NCBI RefSeq assembly: GCF_020181035.1
Contig: NZ_JAIQYY010000017.1
Coordinates: 125,290-189,289, forward strand
Reading direction: 5' to 3'
Origin: Streptomyces sp. CoH27
GTDB lineage: Bacteria; Actinomycetota; Actinomycetes; Streptomycetales; Streptomycetaceae
DNA length: 64,000 nt
The stretch's first letter is position 1. Each line of letters opens with the position of its first letter. This document shows positions 50,180 through 59,195 of this stretch, piece by piece. The notes below the pieces were generated by a model that worked only from the letters and a program-made list of their open reading frames with translations, ran no database searches and was not told the origin of the DNA. Position numbers and translations under genes: made by a program.

Positions 50180-51886
50180 CTACAGCGGCGCGATGTCCGG
50201 CGCCCCCAGCCGGGCCGCGTCCGCCGTCAGGTCGTCGGGCTGGCGCTGGGACTCGCGCTCGGCCTCCACCCGCTTCTCGTAGTGCTCGACCTCGCGCTCG
50301 ATCTGGCCCTCGTCCCAGCCGAGGACCGGCGCCATCAGCCCGGCCGCCTCGCGGGCGCTGCGGGTACCCCGGTCGAAGGTCTCGATGGAGATGCGGGTAC
50401 GGCGGGTGAGCACGTCGTCCAGGTGCCGGGCGCCCTCGTGGGAGGCGGCGTAGACCACCTCAGCGCGCAGATAGTCGTCCGCGGCGGCCAGGGGCTCGCC
50501 CAGGGCAGGGTCGGCGGCGATCAGGTCCAGGACCTCCTCGGCCAGGGAGCCGTACCGGTTCAGCAGGTGCTCGACACGGGCCACGTGCACTCCGGTCCGG
50601 GCGGCGATGCGCGCTCGCGCGTTCCACAGCGCCTGGTATCCCTCCGCGCCCAGCAGCGGGGTCTCCTCGGTCACGCAGTCGGCGACGCGCGTGTCCAGGC
50701 CGTGCACCGCCTCGTCGACGGCGTCCTTCGCCATCACCCGGTACGTGGTGTACTTGCCGCCGGCGACGACCACCAGCCCGGGCGCCGGGTGGGCGACCGT
50801 GTGCTCGCGGGACAGCTTGCTGGTGGCGTCGGACTCCCCGGCGAGCAGCGGGCGCAGACCGGCGTACACGCCCTGGACGTCGTCGCGGCCGAGCGGCACC
50901 GCGAGCACCGAGTTGACGTGTTCCAGCAGGTAGTCGATGTCGGCGCTGGACGCGGCCGGGTGGGCCTTGTCGAGGTCCCAGTCGGTGTCGGTGGTGCCGA
51001 TGATCCAGTGCCGGCCCCAGGGGATGACGAAGAGGACGGACTTCTCGGTGCGCAGGATCAGGCCGGTGGTGGAGTGGACGCGGTCCTTGGGCACGACCAG
51101 GTGGATGCCCTTGGAGGCGCGGACGTGGAACTGGCCGCGCTCGCCCACCATGGCCTGGGTGTCGTCGGTCCACACACCGGTCGCGTTGACGACCTGCTTG
51201 GCGCGGATCTCGTACTCCCCGCCGGCCTCGACGTCCCGCACGCGCGCGCCGACGACCCGGTCGCCCTCCCGCAGAAAGCCCGTCACACGCGCGCGGTTGG
51301 CCGCTCTCGCGCCGTACGACGCCGCCGTGCGCACCAAGGTGGCCACGAAGCGGGCGTCGTCCACCTGGGCGTCGTAGTACTGCAGGGCGCCGACCAGGGC
51401 GTCCTTCTTCAGGCAGGGCGCGACGCGCAGGGCGTGACGGCGGGTCAGATGGCGGTGCAGGGGCAGCCCTCGACCGTGCCCGCGCGCCATGGACATCGCG
51501 TCGTAGAGCGCGACTCCCGAGCCGGCGTAGAGCCGCTCCCAGCCCTTGTGCTGCAACGGGTAGAGGAACGGCACCGGCTTGACGAGATGCGGGGCGAGCC
51601 GCTCCAGCAGCAGCCCGCGCTCCTTCAGCGCCTCCCGTACGAGGGCGAAGTCGAGCATCTCCAGATAACGCAGCCCGCCGTGGATGAGCTTGCTGGACCG
51701 GCTGGAGGTGCCGGACGCCCAGTCGCGGGCCTCGACCAGCCCGGTGGACAGACCGCGTGTGACGGCGTCCAGCGCGGTCCCGGCCCCGACGACTCCGCCG
51801 CCGACGACCAGCACGTCCAGCTCGCGCTCCGCCATCGCCGCCAGTGCCTCGGCGCGCTGCTCCGGCCCCAGAGTCGCTGTCCTCAC
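50180..51886 (-). CDS. glpD: Glycerol-3-phosphate dehydrogenase (FAD)
   Basis: 568 aa from a GTG at 51886 with GGGAGG 6 bp upstream; an ATG at 51961 would add 25 residues without support. Motifs are VLVVGGGVVGAGTALDAVTRG (FAD), SGTSSRSSKLIHGGLRYLE, VNATGVWTD and IGTTDTDWD, and the C-terminal domain has the usual helices. It oxidises glycerol-3-phosphate to dihydroxyacetone phosphate and feeds electrons to menaquinone. No glpF/glpK neighbours are present. Confidence 0.95.
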   Translation of the reverse strand: MRTATLGPEQRAEALAAMAERELDVLVVGGGVVGAGTALDAVTRGLSTGLVEARDWASGTSSRSSKLIHGGLRYLEMLDFALVREALKERGLLLERLAPHLVKPVPFLYPLQHKGWERLYAGSGVALYDAMSMARGHGRGLPLHRHLTRRHALRVAPCLKKDALVGALQYYDAQVDDARFVATLVRTAASYGARAANRARVTGFLREGDRVVGARVRDVEAGGEYEIRAKQVVNATGVWTDDTQAMVGERGQFHVRASKGIHLVVPKDRVHSTTGLILRTEKSVLFVIPWGRHWIIGTTDTDWDLDKAHPAASSADIDYLLEHVNSVLAVPLGRDDVQGVYAGLRPLLAGESDATSKLSREHTVAHPAPGLVVVAGGKYTTYRVMAKDAVDEAVHGLDTRVADCVTEETPLLGAEGYQALWNARARIAARTGVHVARVEHLLNRYGSLAEEVLDLIAADPALGEPLAAADDYLRAEVVYAASHEGARHLDDVLTRRTRISIETFDRGTRSAREAAGLMAPVLGWDEGQIEREVEHYEKRVEAERESQRQPDDLTADAARLGAPDIAPL

Positions 51887-52394
51887 CGCTGCCTCCCGCT
51901 GTCGCACTCGCTCGCGTCGGCCGCACCCGGCGGGCGAAGCCCGGTTCATCCCCAGCCTCATGTCCTCATGCCCAAATTCTGACCGGCTTGCCCGGCTTCA
52001 GCAGCTTCTTGCGGGGAACCTGGCGTCCGCTCGGCAGCCGGCCACCGGGCGCTCCGGGCCCGGTGGCGGGGCCGCGCACTCGCGCTGACGGCCTCACCCG
52101 GTTGGGTGATGAGCGGGGAACGTACAGCTGACTGTCGAACGAATGCGCATGTTTCGCGCCGCGCGAGCACGCCTACGGCGAGATCAAGGTCGACTGCCCG
52201 TCGCTCAGCGACGGGCAGTCGACCCACCACGGACTTCCAACCTGGACAACTCGCGCACATCCCCCGGAAGACACACGAACACAATCACCCATAACAGTCA
52301 TATGTGTACCTAGTCTGACAGTGCGCTCGCTCATCCTGTCCACAGCGGTTGCGCATCTGTCCCGCTTCGGTTACTGGGAAGGACGGCCCACGCC
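51887..52394. other. Divergent intergenic region with a 35-nt palindrome
   Basis: This gap between glpD and the nucleotide-sugar dehydrogenase homologue contains no convincing gene. Its main feature is the perfect palindrome at 52189-52223. Confidence 0.6.
52189..52223. repeat. 17-bp perfect inverted repeat with one-base centre
   Basis: The left arm (52189-52205) begins GTCGACTGCCCG and the right arm (52207-52223) is its exact complement, with a single C between. It could be a terminator, a cruciform or a protein site. It lies about 170 bp upstream of the gene at 52395, without a T-tract. Confidence 0.8.
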
Positions 52395-53603
52395 ATGCCC
52401 GCAGACCTCGCCGTCATCGGACTCGGCCCCTACGGATTGCCGCTCGCCCAGGCCGCCGTCGCCGCGGGGATCCCCACCGTCGGCTACGCCACCGGCCCCG
52501 AGGCGGGTTCGCTCAGCCCCGCCGAGCTGCGCCGGATGCATGCCACGGGGTTCCGGCCCGGCACCGATCCCGCCCAGCTCGGCCGGGTGCGCACCGCCGT
52601 GATCTGCGCGCCGACCCCGCGCGACGCCGACGGCGGGCTCGACCTCGGCCAGGTGGAGGCGGCCGCCCGCACCCTGGCCGAGCGGCTGCGCCCGCACACC
52701 ACGGTCATCCTGGAGTCACCCGTACTGCCGGGTACGACGGAGAAGTTCCTGCGGCCGCTGCTGGAGAAGGGCTCGGGTCTGCGCGCCGGACGCGACTTCC
52801 ACCTGGCCTACTCGCCCAGCCGGGTCGACCCCGGCAGCCGCGACCGCACCCCCGCCGGCACCCCCCGGGTCATCGGCGGCCTCACCCCCGCCTGCACCGA
52901 GTCGGCCGCCGCCTTCTACGGCCGGCTCACGGACAAGGTGGTCCGCGCGCGCGGGCTGCGCGAGGCGGAGACCGTGCAGCTGCTGGAGACCAACTTCCGG
53001 CACGTCAACATCGCGCTCGTCAACGAGATGGCCGTCCTGTGCCATGAACTGGGCGTCGATCTGTGGGACGTGATCCGCTGCGCGGAGACCAAGCCCTTCG
53101 GTTTCCAGGCGTTCCGGCCCGGACCCGGCGTCGGCGGGCACGGCGTCCCGCAGGACCTGACCGGCCACGCCACCCGCACCCTGCGCATGGTGGAACTGGC
53201 CCAGCAGGTCAACCACCGCATGCCCCGCTACGTCGTCCAGCGCGCCGCCGCCCTCCTCAACGAGCACGGCAAGTCCGCCCGGGGCGCGCGCGTGCTGCTG
53301 CTCGGCGTCACCTACAAGGCCGACCTCGCCGATCTGCAGGGCACTCCGGCCCAGGAGATCGCGATCCGGCTGATGGAGCTGGGCGCCTCGGTGAGCTACC
53401 ACGACCCGTACGTGCCCGCGTGGAGCCTCCTGGACCGCCCGGTCCCGCGCGCGGACTCCCTCTACGAGGCGGCCGCCGACGCCGACCTGACGATCCTGCT
53501 CCAGCAGCACCGCACGTACGACCTCCAGGGCCTGTCGGTGAAGGCCCAGCTCCTGCTGGACACCCGGGGGGCGACCCCGACGGGCGCGGCACACCGGCTC
53601 TGA
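52395..53603 (+). CDS. Nucleotide-sugar dehydrogenase homologue lacking catalytic residues
   Basis: 402 aa. The UDP-glucose/GDP-mannose dehydrogenase fold is clear: VIGLGPYGLPLAQA (NAD binding), APTPRD, ETNFRHVNIALVNE, RPGPGVGGHG and LGVTYKADLADLQGTPAQEI. The active site is changed. The catalytic Cys of GGHC is Gly250, the catalytic Lys of AExxK is Gln195, and the Ser-Thr of the ESTV-like motif reads ESPV (108-111). Asp254 remains. The oxidation of UDP-sugar to uronic acid therefore seems impossible. It may bind a sugar nucleotide for another purpose. Start is the ATG at 52395. Confidence 0.9.
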   Translation: MPADLAVIGLGPYGLPLAQAAVAAGIPTVGYATGPEAGSLSPAELRRMHATGFRPGTDPAQLGRVRTAVICAPTPRDADGGLDLGQVEAAARTLAERLRPHTTVILESPVLPGTTEKFLRPLLEKGSGLRAGRDFHLAYSPSRVDPGSRDRTPAGTPRVIGGLTPACTESAAAFYGRLTDKVVRARGLREAETVQLLETNFRHVNIALVNEMAVLCHELGVDLWDVIRCAETKPFGFQAFRPGPGVGGHGVPQDLTGHATRTLRMVELAQQVNHRMPRYVVQRAAALLNEHGKSARGARVLLLGVTYKADLADLQGTPAQEIAIRLMELGASVSYHDPYVPAWSLLDRPVPRADSLYEAAADADLTILLQQHRTYDLQGLSVKAQLLLDTRGATPTGAAHRL

Positions 53604-53752
53604 CGGCTCCGGGGCCCGGTCACGAACGGAAAACAGCCAGGGGCGTTGTCGTCCCTGGCTGTTAATCTCCCCCGGACCCGCCACACACGCGTGTGCCGGG
53701 TGCGTTCCGTTTCCGTTCGTCACCTGTGTTTCACATCGGGGGGATTTCTGTC

Positions 53753-54346
53753 ATGAGCAACTCAATGCCGCCACCGCAGTCCGGTCCGGCCGGCGCCAAC
53801 CCGTACGCCCAGCAGCCCGGTCCGGCCGGGGCGAACCCGTACGCCCAGCAGCCGCCCGCCGGTGCGCCGTACCCGCCGCAGCAGGGTGCCTACCCCCAGC
53901 AGCCGGGCGCCTTCGCGGGACCGCCCGCGCCGCCCGCGCCGGGCAAGAACAACCTCGCCCTCGGCCTGGTCGCCGCGGTCGTCGCCGCCGTGGCCACCGC
54001 CGCGCTCTACGGCATCGTCATCGGCGCCACCAAGCACGAGATCGGCTACGCGGCCGTCGGCGTCGGCTTCGTCATCGGCCTCGCGGCCGGCAAGGCGGGC
54101 GGCCGCAACCCGGTCCTGCCCGTCGTGAGCGCCGTCCTCGCGCTCGGCTCGGTGTACATCGGCCAGCTGGTCGGCGAGGCCATGATCGGCGCCAAGGCGC
54201 TGAACGTGGGCTTCAGCGAGCTGTTCTTCCAGCACTTCTCCGTGGTCCAGGAGGCCTGGAAGCAGGACGCCGACCCGCTGACCTTCCTCTTCTTCGCCAT
54301 CGCCGCGTTCGCCGCGTTCTCCGGCGCCCGGAAGGCCGCCGCGTAA
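53753..54346 (+). CDS. Small membrane protein with Pro/Gln-rich N-terminus
   Basis: 197 aa from the ATG at 53753 with a G-rich site (GGGGGGAT) upstream. Residues 8-62 are low complexity and include two copies of GPAGANPYAQQP and further PPQQGAYPQQP units. Four hydrophobic segments follow (about 70-92, 98-115, 122-142, 175-192). The pattern is common in Streptomyces membrane proteins of unknown function. A strong terminator follows. Confidence 0.8.
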   Translation: MSNSMPPPQSGPAGANPYAQQPGPAGANPYAQQPPAGAPYPPQQGAYPQQPGAFAGPPAPPAPGKNNLALGLVAAVVAAVATAALYGIVIGATKHEIGYAAVGVGFVIGLAAGKAGGRNPVLPVVSAVLALGSVYIGQLVGEAMIGAKALNVGFSELFFQHFSVVQEAWKQDADPLTFLFFAIAAFAAFSGARKAAA

Positions 54347-54362
54347 CGCCTCCGGCAAGCCG

Positions 54363-54397
54363 AAGGGCCCGTCCACCGCACCGGTGGACGGGCCCTT
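54363..54397. terminator. Bidirectional terminator
   Basis: AAGGGCCCGTCCACC (54363-54377) pairs with GGTGGACGGGCCCTT (54383-54397). It sits between the convergent membrane protein and guaB3 genes. Confidence 0.85.
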
Positions 54398-54410
54398 TCG
54401 CGCGCGGAGG

Positions 54411-55535
54411 TCAGCGGCGGTGCTGGCTGTCCGCGACCGTCACCTCGACCCGCTGGAACTCCTTCAGCTCGCTGTAGCCGGTCGTGGCCATGGCGCGGCG
54501 CAGGGCGCCGAAGAAGTTCATCGAACCGTCGGGCGTGTGGGAGGGGCCGGTGAGGACCTCCTCGATCGTGCCGACCGTGCCGAGGTCGACCTTCTGGCCG
54601 CGGGGCAGCTCCTCGTTGACCGCCTCCATGCCCCAGTGGTGGCCCTTGCCGGGCGCGTCCGTGGCGCGGGCCAGCGGGGAGCCCATCATCACCGCGTCGG
54701 CACCGCAGGCGATCGCCTTGGGCAGGTCGCCGGACCAGCCGACGCCGCCGTCCGCGATCACGTGCACGTACCGGCCGCCGGACTCGTCCATGTAGTCCCG
54801 GCGGGCCGCGGCCACGTCGGCCACCGCGGTGGCCATCGGGACCTGGATGCCGAGGACGTTGCGCGTGGTGTGCGCGGCGCCGCCGCCGAAGCCGACCAGG
54901 ACACCGGCCGCGCCGGTGCGCATCAGGTGCAGGGCCGCCGTGTACGTGGCGCAGCCGCCGACGATCACCGGGACGTCCAGCTCGTAGATGAACTGCTTCA
55001 GGTTCAGCGGCTCCGACGAGTGGGAGACGTGCTCCGCCGAGACCGTCGTACCGCGGATGACGAAGATGTCCACGCCCGCGTCCACGACCGCCTTGGAGAA
55101 CTGGGCGGTGCGCTGCGGGGAGAGCGCGGCCGCCGTGACCACGCCGGAGTCGCGCACCTCCTTGATACGGGCGCCGATCAGCTCCTCCTTGATGGGCGCC
55201 GCGTAGATCTCCTGGAGGCGGCGGGTGGCCGCCTCCGCGTCCAGCTCGGCGATCTCGTCCAGCAGCGGCTGCGGGTCCTCGTACCGCGTCCACAGGCCTT
55301 CGAGGTTGAGGACACCCAGGCCGCCCAGCTCGCCGATGCGGATCGCGGTGGCCGGGGAGACGACCGAGTCCATGGGGGCGGCCAGGAAGGGCAGCTCGAA
55401 GCGGTAGGCGTCGATCTGCCAGGCGATCGAGACCTCCTTCGGGTCCCGCGTACGGCGGCTGGGGACGACGGCGATGTCGTCGAAGGCGTACGCCCGGCGG
55501 CCGCGCTTGCCGCGCCCGATCTCGATCTCAGTCAC
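54411..55535 (-). CDS. guaB3: GuaB3-type IMP dehydrogenase-related protein
   Basis: 374 aa from a GTG at 55535. It has the IMPDH TIM-barrel pattern (FDDIAVVPSRRTRDP, LAAPMDSVVSP, VIADGGVGWSGDLPKAIACGADAVMMGSPLA) but no CBS domains. The catalytic loop reads GGGAAHTTRNVLG, with His where IMPDH has its Cys in GSICTTR. This fits the GuaB3 family found beside guaB in actinobacteria, whose activity is uncertain. It lies directly downstream of guaB on the same strand. Confidence 0.9.
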   Translation of the reverse strand: MTEIEIGRGKRGRRAYAFDDIAVVPSRRTRDPKEVSIAWQIDAYRFELPFLAAPMDSVVSPATAIRIGELGGLGVLNLEGLWTRYEDPQPLLDEIAELDAEAATRRLQEIYAAPIKEELIGARIKEVRDSGVVTAAALSPQRTAQFSKAVVDAGVDIFVIRGTTVSAEHVSHSSEPLNLKQFIYELDVPVIVGGCATYTAALHLMRTGAAGVLVGFGGGAAHTTRNVLGIQVPMATAVADVAAARRDYMDESGGRYVHVIADGGVGWSGDLPKAIACGADAVMMGSPLARATDAPGKGHHWGMEAVNEELPRGQKVDLGTVGTIEEVLTGPSHTPDGSMNFFGALRRAMATTGYSELKEFQRVEVTVADSQHRR

Positions 55536-55652
55536 GTCTCTAGGCCTTTCCCTATGCGTTGCAGCGCCTTCCAGTATCGCCGACGGGTACGACAAAGGCG
55601 GCCCCGGTGCGTCCGGGACCGCCGTTGTCCGAGCCTCACACGCGCGCGTGCG

Positions 55653-57155
55653 TCACTTGCTGCTGTAGTTCGGCGCCTCGACCGTCATCTGGATGTCGTG
55701 CGGGTGGCTCTCCTTGAGGCCCGCGGAGGTGATGCGGACGAAGCGGCCCTTGGACTCCATCTCCTCGATGGTGGCCGCACCCACGTAGCCCATGGTCTGG
55801 CGCAGACCGCCGACGAGCTGGTGCAGCACGTTGGCCAGCGGGCCGCGGTAGGGCACCTGGCCCTCGACGCCCTCGGGCACGAGCTTGTCGTCGGAGGAGA
55901 CCTCGGCCTGGAAGTAACGGTCCTTGGAGTACGACTTCCCCTGGCCGCGGGACTGCATCGCGCCGAGCGAGCCCATGCCGCGGTACGACTTGAACTGCTT
56001 GCCGTTGATGAAGAGCAGCTCGCCGGGCGACTCCTCGCAGCCCGCGAGCAGCGAACCGAGCATCACCGTGTCGGCGCCGGCGGCCAGCGCCTTGCCGATG
56101 TCGCCGGAGTACTGCAGGCCGCCGTCGCCGATCACCGGGATGCCGGCCGGGCGGGCGGCGAGGGAGGCCTCGTAGATGGCGGTGACCTGCGGGACGCCGA
56201 TGCCTGCGACCACGCGCGTGGTGCAGATCGAGCCGGGGCCCACACCCACCTTGATGCCGTCGACACCGGCGTCGATCAGCGCCTGGGCGCCGTCGCGGGT
56301 GGCGACGTTGCCGCCGATCACGTCGACGTTCACGCTCGACTTGATCTTCGCCATCCAGCTCAGCGCGTTGCTGTTGTGGCCGTGGGAGGTGTCGACGACC
56401 AGGAAGTCCACGCCGGCCTCGGCGAGCGCCTGGGCGCGCTCCAGCGCCTCGGGGCTGGCACCGACCGCGGCACCGACGAGCAGCCGGCCCTCGGCGTCCT
56501 TGGCGGCGTTCGGGTACTTCTCGGCCTTGACGAAGTCCTTGACCGTGATGAGGCCCTTGAGGACGCCCGCGTCGTCGACCAGGGGCAGCTTCTCGATCTT
56601 GTGCTTGCGCAGCAGCTCCATGGCCTCGACACCGGAGATGCCGACCTTGCCGGTGACCAGCGGCATCGGCGTCATGACCTCGCGCACCTGGCGGCCGCGG
56701 TCGGACTCGAAGGCCATGTCACGGTTGGTGACGATGCCGAGCAGCTTGCCGGCCGGGTCGGTGACCGGGACACCGCTGATGCGGAACTTGGCGCACAGGG
56801 CGTCCGCCTCGGCGAGCGTCGCCTCCGGGTGCACGGTGATGGGGTCGGTGACCATGCCGGACTCGGACCGCTTGACCAGGTCGACCTGGTTGACCTGGTC
56901 CTCGACGGAGAGGTTGCGGTGCAGCACGCCGACGCCGCCGAGCCGGGCCATCGCGATGGCCATGCGGGACTCGGTCACCTTGTCCATCGCCGCCGAGAGC
57001 AGCGGGATGTTGACCCGGACGTTGCGGGAGATGCGGGACGAGGTGTCGACCGCGTTGGGGAGCACCTCGGATGCGCCCGGCAGCAGCAGCACGTCGTCGT
57101 AGGTCAGCCCGAGTGTCGCGAATTTACCGGGCACTCCGTCGACGTTGGCAGTCAT
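55653..57155 (-). CDS. guaB: Inosine-5'-monophosphate dehydrogenase
   Basis: 500 aa with GGGAAGG upstream of the ATG. Motifs are YDDVLLLPGASEVLP, LSAAMDKVTESRMAIAMA, two CBS domains (about 95-215), the catalytic loop GVGPGSICTTR with the active Cys, IGDGGLQYSGDIGKALAAGAD and the flap YRGMGSLGAM. It oxidises IMP to XMP, the committed step to GMP; guaA in this window does the next step. All expected features are present. Confidence 0.97.
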   Translation of the reverse strand: MTANVDGVPGKFATLGLTYDDVLLLPGASEVLPNAVDTSSRISRNVRVNIPLLSAAMDKVTESRMAIAMARLGGVGVLHRNLSVEDQVNQVDLVKRSESGMVTDPITVHPEATLAEADALCAKFRISGVPVTDPAGKLLGIVTNRDMAFESDRGRQVREVMTPMPLVTGKVGISGVEAMELLRKHKIEKLPLVDDAGVLKGLITVKDFVKAEKYPNAAKDAEGRLLVGAAVGASPEALERAQALAEAGVDFLVVDTSHGHNSNALSWMAKIKSSVNVDVIGGNVATRDGAQALIDAGVDGIKVGVGPGSICTTRVVAGIGVPQVTAIYEASLAARPAGIPVIGDGGLQYSGDIGKALAAGADTVMLGSLLAGCEESPGELLFINGKQFKSYRGMGSLGAMQSRGQGKSYSKDRYFQAEVSSDDKLVPEGVEGQVPYRGPLANVLHQLVGGLRQTMGYVGAATIEEMESKGRFVRITSAGLKESHPHDIQMTVEAPNYSSK

Positions 57156-57316
57156 GACACCTTCCCCAAATGGCCTTGATCGGTGCGGATGTCCATGCTA
57201 ACGGGAAGCATCGCTAGCAAATTCCACGGTACGGGGTCGCTTCCGGCTTCGTATGTTCGTACGGAGACGAAAGCGCGCCTGTTCACGGCAGAACGACAGG
57301 GGCTTCGGCCAAGGGG

Positions 57317-57994
57317 TTACTGCTCGGCGAGCGCGCGCAGACGGCTCAGCGCGCGGTGCTGGGCGACCCGGACCGCGCCTGGTGACATTCCCAACATCTG
57401 CCCGGTCTCCTCCGCGGTCAAGCCCACGGCGATGCGCAGCAGGAGCAGCTCGCGCTGGTTCTCAGGGAGGTTGGCCAGGAGTTTCTTGGCCCAAGCGGCG
57501 TCGCTGCTGAGCAGGGCGCGCTCCTCGGGGCCGAGGGAGTCGTCGGGGCGCTCGGGCATCTCGTCCGAGGGGACGGCCGTGGAACCCGGGTGGCGCATCG
57601 CGGCGCGCTGGAGGTCGGCCACCTTGTGCGAGGCGATGGCGAACACGAACGCCTCGAAGGGGCGGCCGGTGTCGCGATAGCGCGGCAGGGCCAGCAGGAC
57701 CGCGACGCAGACCTCCTGGGCGAGGTCCTCGACGAAATGGCGCGCGTCGCCCGGCAGCCGGGACAGCCGCGTGCGGCAGTAGCGCAGCGCGAGGGGGTGG
57801 ACGTGGGCGAGCAGATCGTGCGTGGCCTGCTCGTCGCCGTCGACCGCACGATGCACGAGCGCACCGATCGCCCCCTGGGCCGTGCCCGCATCGTCGTCGC
57901 GCATCGGTCCATGGTGCCTTGCGGCCGTCCGGTCCGTCGCATTGTGCTCGTGGTTGTGCACCGAAGCGTTATGAGCAGGTGCGCCGGCACTCAT
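57317..57994 (-). CDS. shbA: ECF-like sigma factor ShbA
   Basis: 225 aa from the ATG at 57994 with AAGGGGAGGG upstream; an ATG at 57904 is a possible shorter start. Sigma region 2 is in DLLAHVHPLALRYCRTRLSRLPG... VEDLAQEVCVAVLLALPRYRDTGRPFEAFVFAIASHKVADL. Region 4 is LPENQRELLLLRIAVGLTAEETGQMLGMSPGAVRVAQHRALSRLR. The position between guaB and bldM is that of ShbA, reported in S. griseus to direct transcription of the principal sigma gene hrdB. It has a His/Asn-rich N-terminal extension. The identification rests on synteny and domain content. Confidence 0.85.
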   Translation of the reverse strand: MSAGAPAHNASVHNHEHNATDRTAARHHGPMRDDDAGTAQGAIGALVHRAVDGDEQATHDLLAHVHPLALRYCRTRLSRLPGDARHFVEDLAQEVCVAVLLALPRYRDTGRPFEAFVFAIASHKVADLQRAAMRHPGSTAVPSDEMPERPDDSLGPEERALLSSDAAWAKKLLANLPENQRELLLLRIAVGLTAEETGQMLGMSPGAVRVAQHRALSRLRALAEQ

Positions 57995-58583
57995 CCCCTG
58001 CGCCCTCCCCTTCCGCTCGACCGACTCGTCCCCGAGAGACTCCACATCTCAAGGATGCGGCATCCGCGCCGAAACGAGCAGCGCGCGTCCGGCGGTCCGC
58101 CGTGCGGACCGCCCGCCGACGGTGCCGACGGGGTCGCACACGTCGCACACCGGGGGCGTGCGCGACCCGGGTGCGTGCGCCCCGAACCGTGCCGCGCGAC
58201 ACCGGTCTCGGGTGCTCCGCCCGGCACCGGCGGGACCCCGCCGACCTGGGCGTTGACAGACGGCGGTGGTGGCCCGGCCCGGCGTGTGACAGCGCCCTGC
58301 GCGCGGTGCGCGGCCCCGTTCCCGCGCGCGTGCGGGCACCCTGCCGACGAGCTGACGCGAACACCCTCACATGTGACCGGGTCCACCCCGCGAAGACACA
58401 TCACAGCCGCTTCTCCGGACAACCGGGACGCTCACGCGGGAACTTCGCGTACGCCCCCGAGGGGCGCGCCACGTCCCGGCCGGCGCATGGTGACTGCTGC
58501 CCGGGGCGGCGGATCCGCCGTCGGCCCCGGGTGTGCCGCCCGGTGCCGGCCGGTCCCGCCCGCCCCGCAGGGCCGGACACCGA
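57995..58583. other. 590-bp region upstream of shbA, no gene seen
   Basis: This is the gap between bldM (stop at 58584) and shbA (start at 57994). It presumably holds the shbA promoter and leader. I see no convincing open frame or strong hairpin. Confidence 0.5.
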
Positions 58584-59195
58584 CTACCGGACCAGTCCCC
58601 AGCGGAAGCCGAGCGCCACCGCATGGGCCCGGTCCGAGGCGCCGAGCTTCTTGAACAGGCGGCGCGCGTGCGTCTTGACGGTGTCCTCGGAGAGGAACAG
58701 CTCGCGGCCGATCTCCGCGTTGGACCGGCCGTGGCTCATGCCCTCCAGCACCTGGATCTCACGCGCGGTGAGCGTGGGCGCGGCGCCCATCTCGGCCGAG
58801 CGCAGCCGGCGCGGGGCCAGCCGCCAGGTGGGGTCGGCGAGAGCCTGCGTCACCGTGGCGCGCAACTCCGCGCGCGAGGCGTCCTTGTGCAGGTAACCGC
58901 GGGCACCGGCGGCGACCGCGAGGGCCACGCCGTCGAGGTCCTCGGCGACGGTGAGCATGATGATGCGCGCGCCCGGGTCGGCGGACAGCAGCCGGCGCAC
59001 GGTTTCCACGCCGCCCAGGCCGGGCATGCGCACGTCCATCAGGATGAGATCGGAGCGGTCGGCGCCCCAGCGGCGGAGGACTTCCTCGCCGTTGGCCGCC
59101 GTCGTCACACGCTCGACACCGGGCACGGTCGCCACCGCGCGGCGCAGCGCCTCTCGGGCAAGCGGGGAGTCGTCGCAGACGAGGACGGATGTCAT
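58584..59195 (-). CDS. bldM: Developmental response regulator BldM
   Basis: 203 aa. The receiver domain has VCDDSP at the N-terminus, Asp54 in LILMDVRMPG and Lys in YLHKD. The C-terminal LuxR-type helix-turn-helix has LTAREIQVLEGMSHGRSNAEIGRELFLSEDTVKTH. BldM is an atypical, orphan response regulator that drives aerial-hyphae genes as a homodimer and sporulation genes with WhiI. There is no kinase neighbour. A sigma-BldN promoter lies upstream and whiD is divergent. Confidence 0.94.
   Translation of the reverse strand: MTSVLVCDDSPLAREALRRAVATVPGVERVTTAANGEEVLRRWGADRSDLILMDVRMPGLGGVETVRRLLSADPGARIIMLTVAEDLDGVALAVAAGARGYLHKDASRAELRATVTQALADPTWRLAPRRLRSAEMGAAPTLTAREIQVLEGMSHGRSNAEIGRELFLSEDTVKTHARRLFKKLGASDRAHAVALGFRWGLVR

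Noticed and set aside
47747..51982. A 1411-codon plus-strand open frame over the kinase/glpD region
   Set aside because: It is antisense to kinase and glpD genes with complete motifs; long antisense frames are common in very GC-rich DNA. Its translation has no recognisable domain.
52130..52160. Possible LexA box upstream of glpD (GAACGAATGCGCATGTTT)
   Set aside because: The half-sites do not match GAAC-N4-GTTC with the right spacing.
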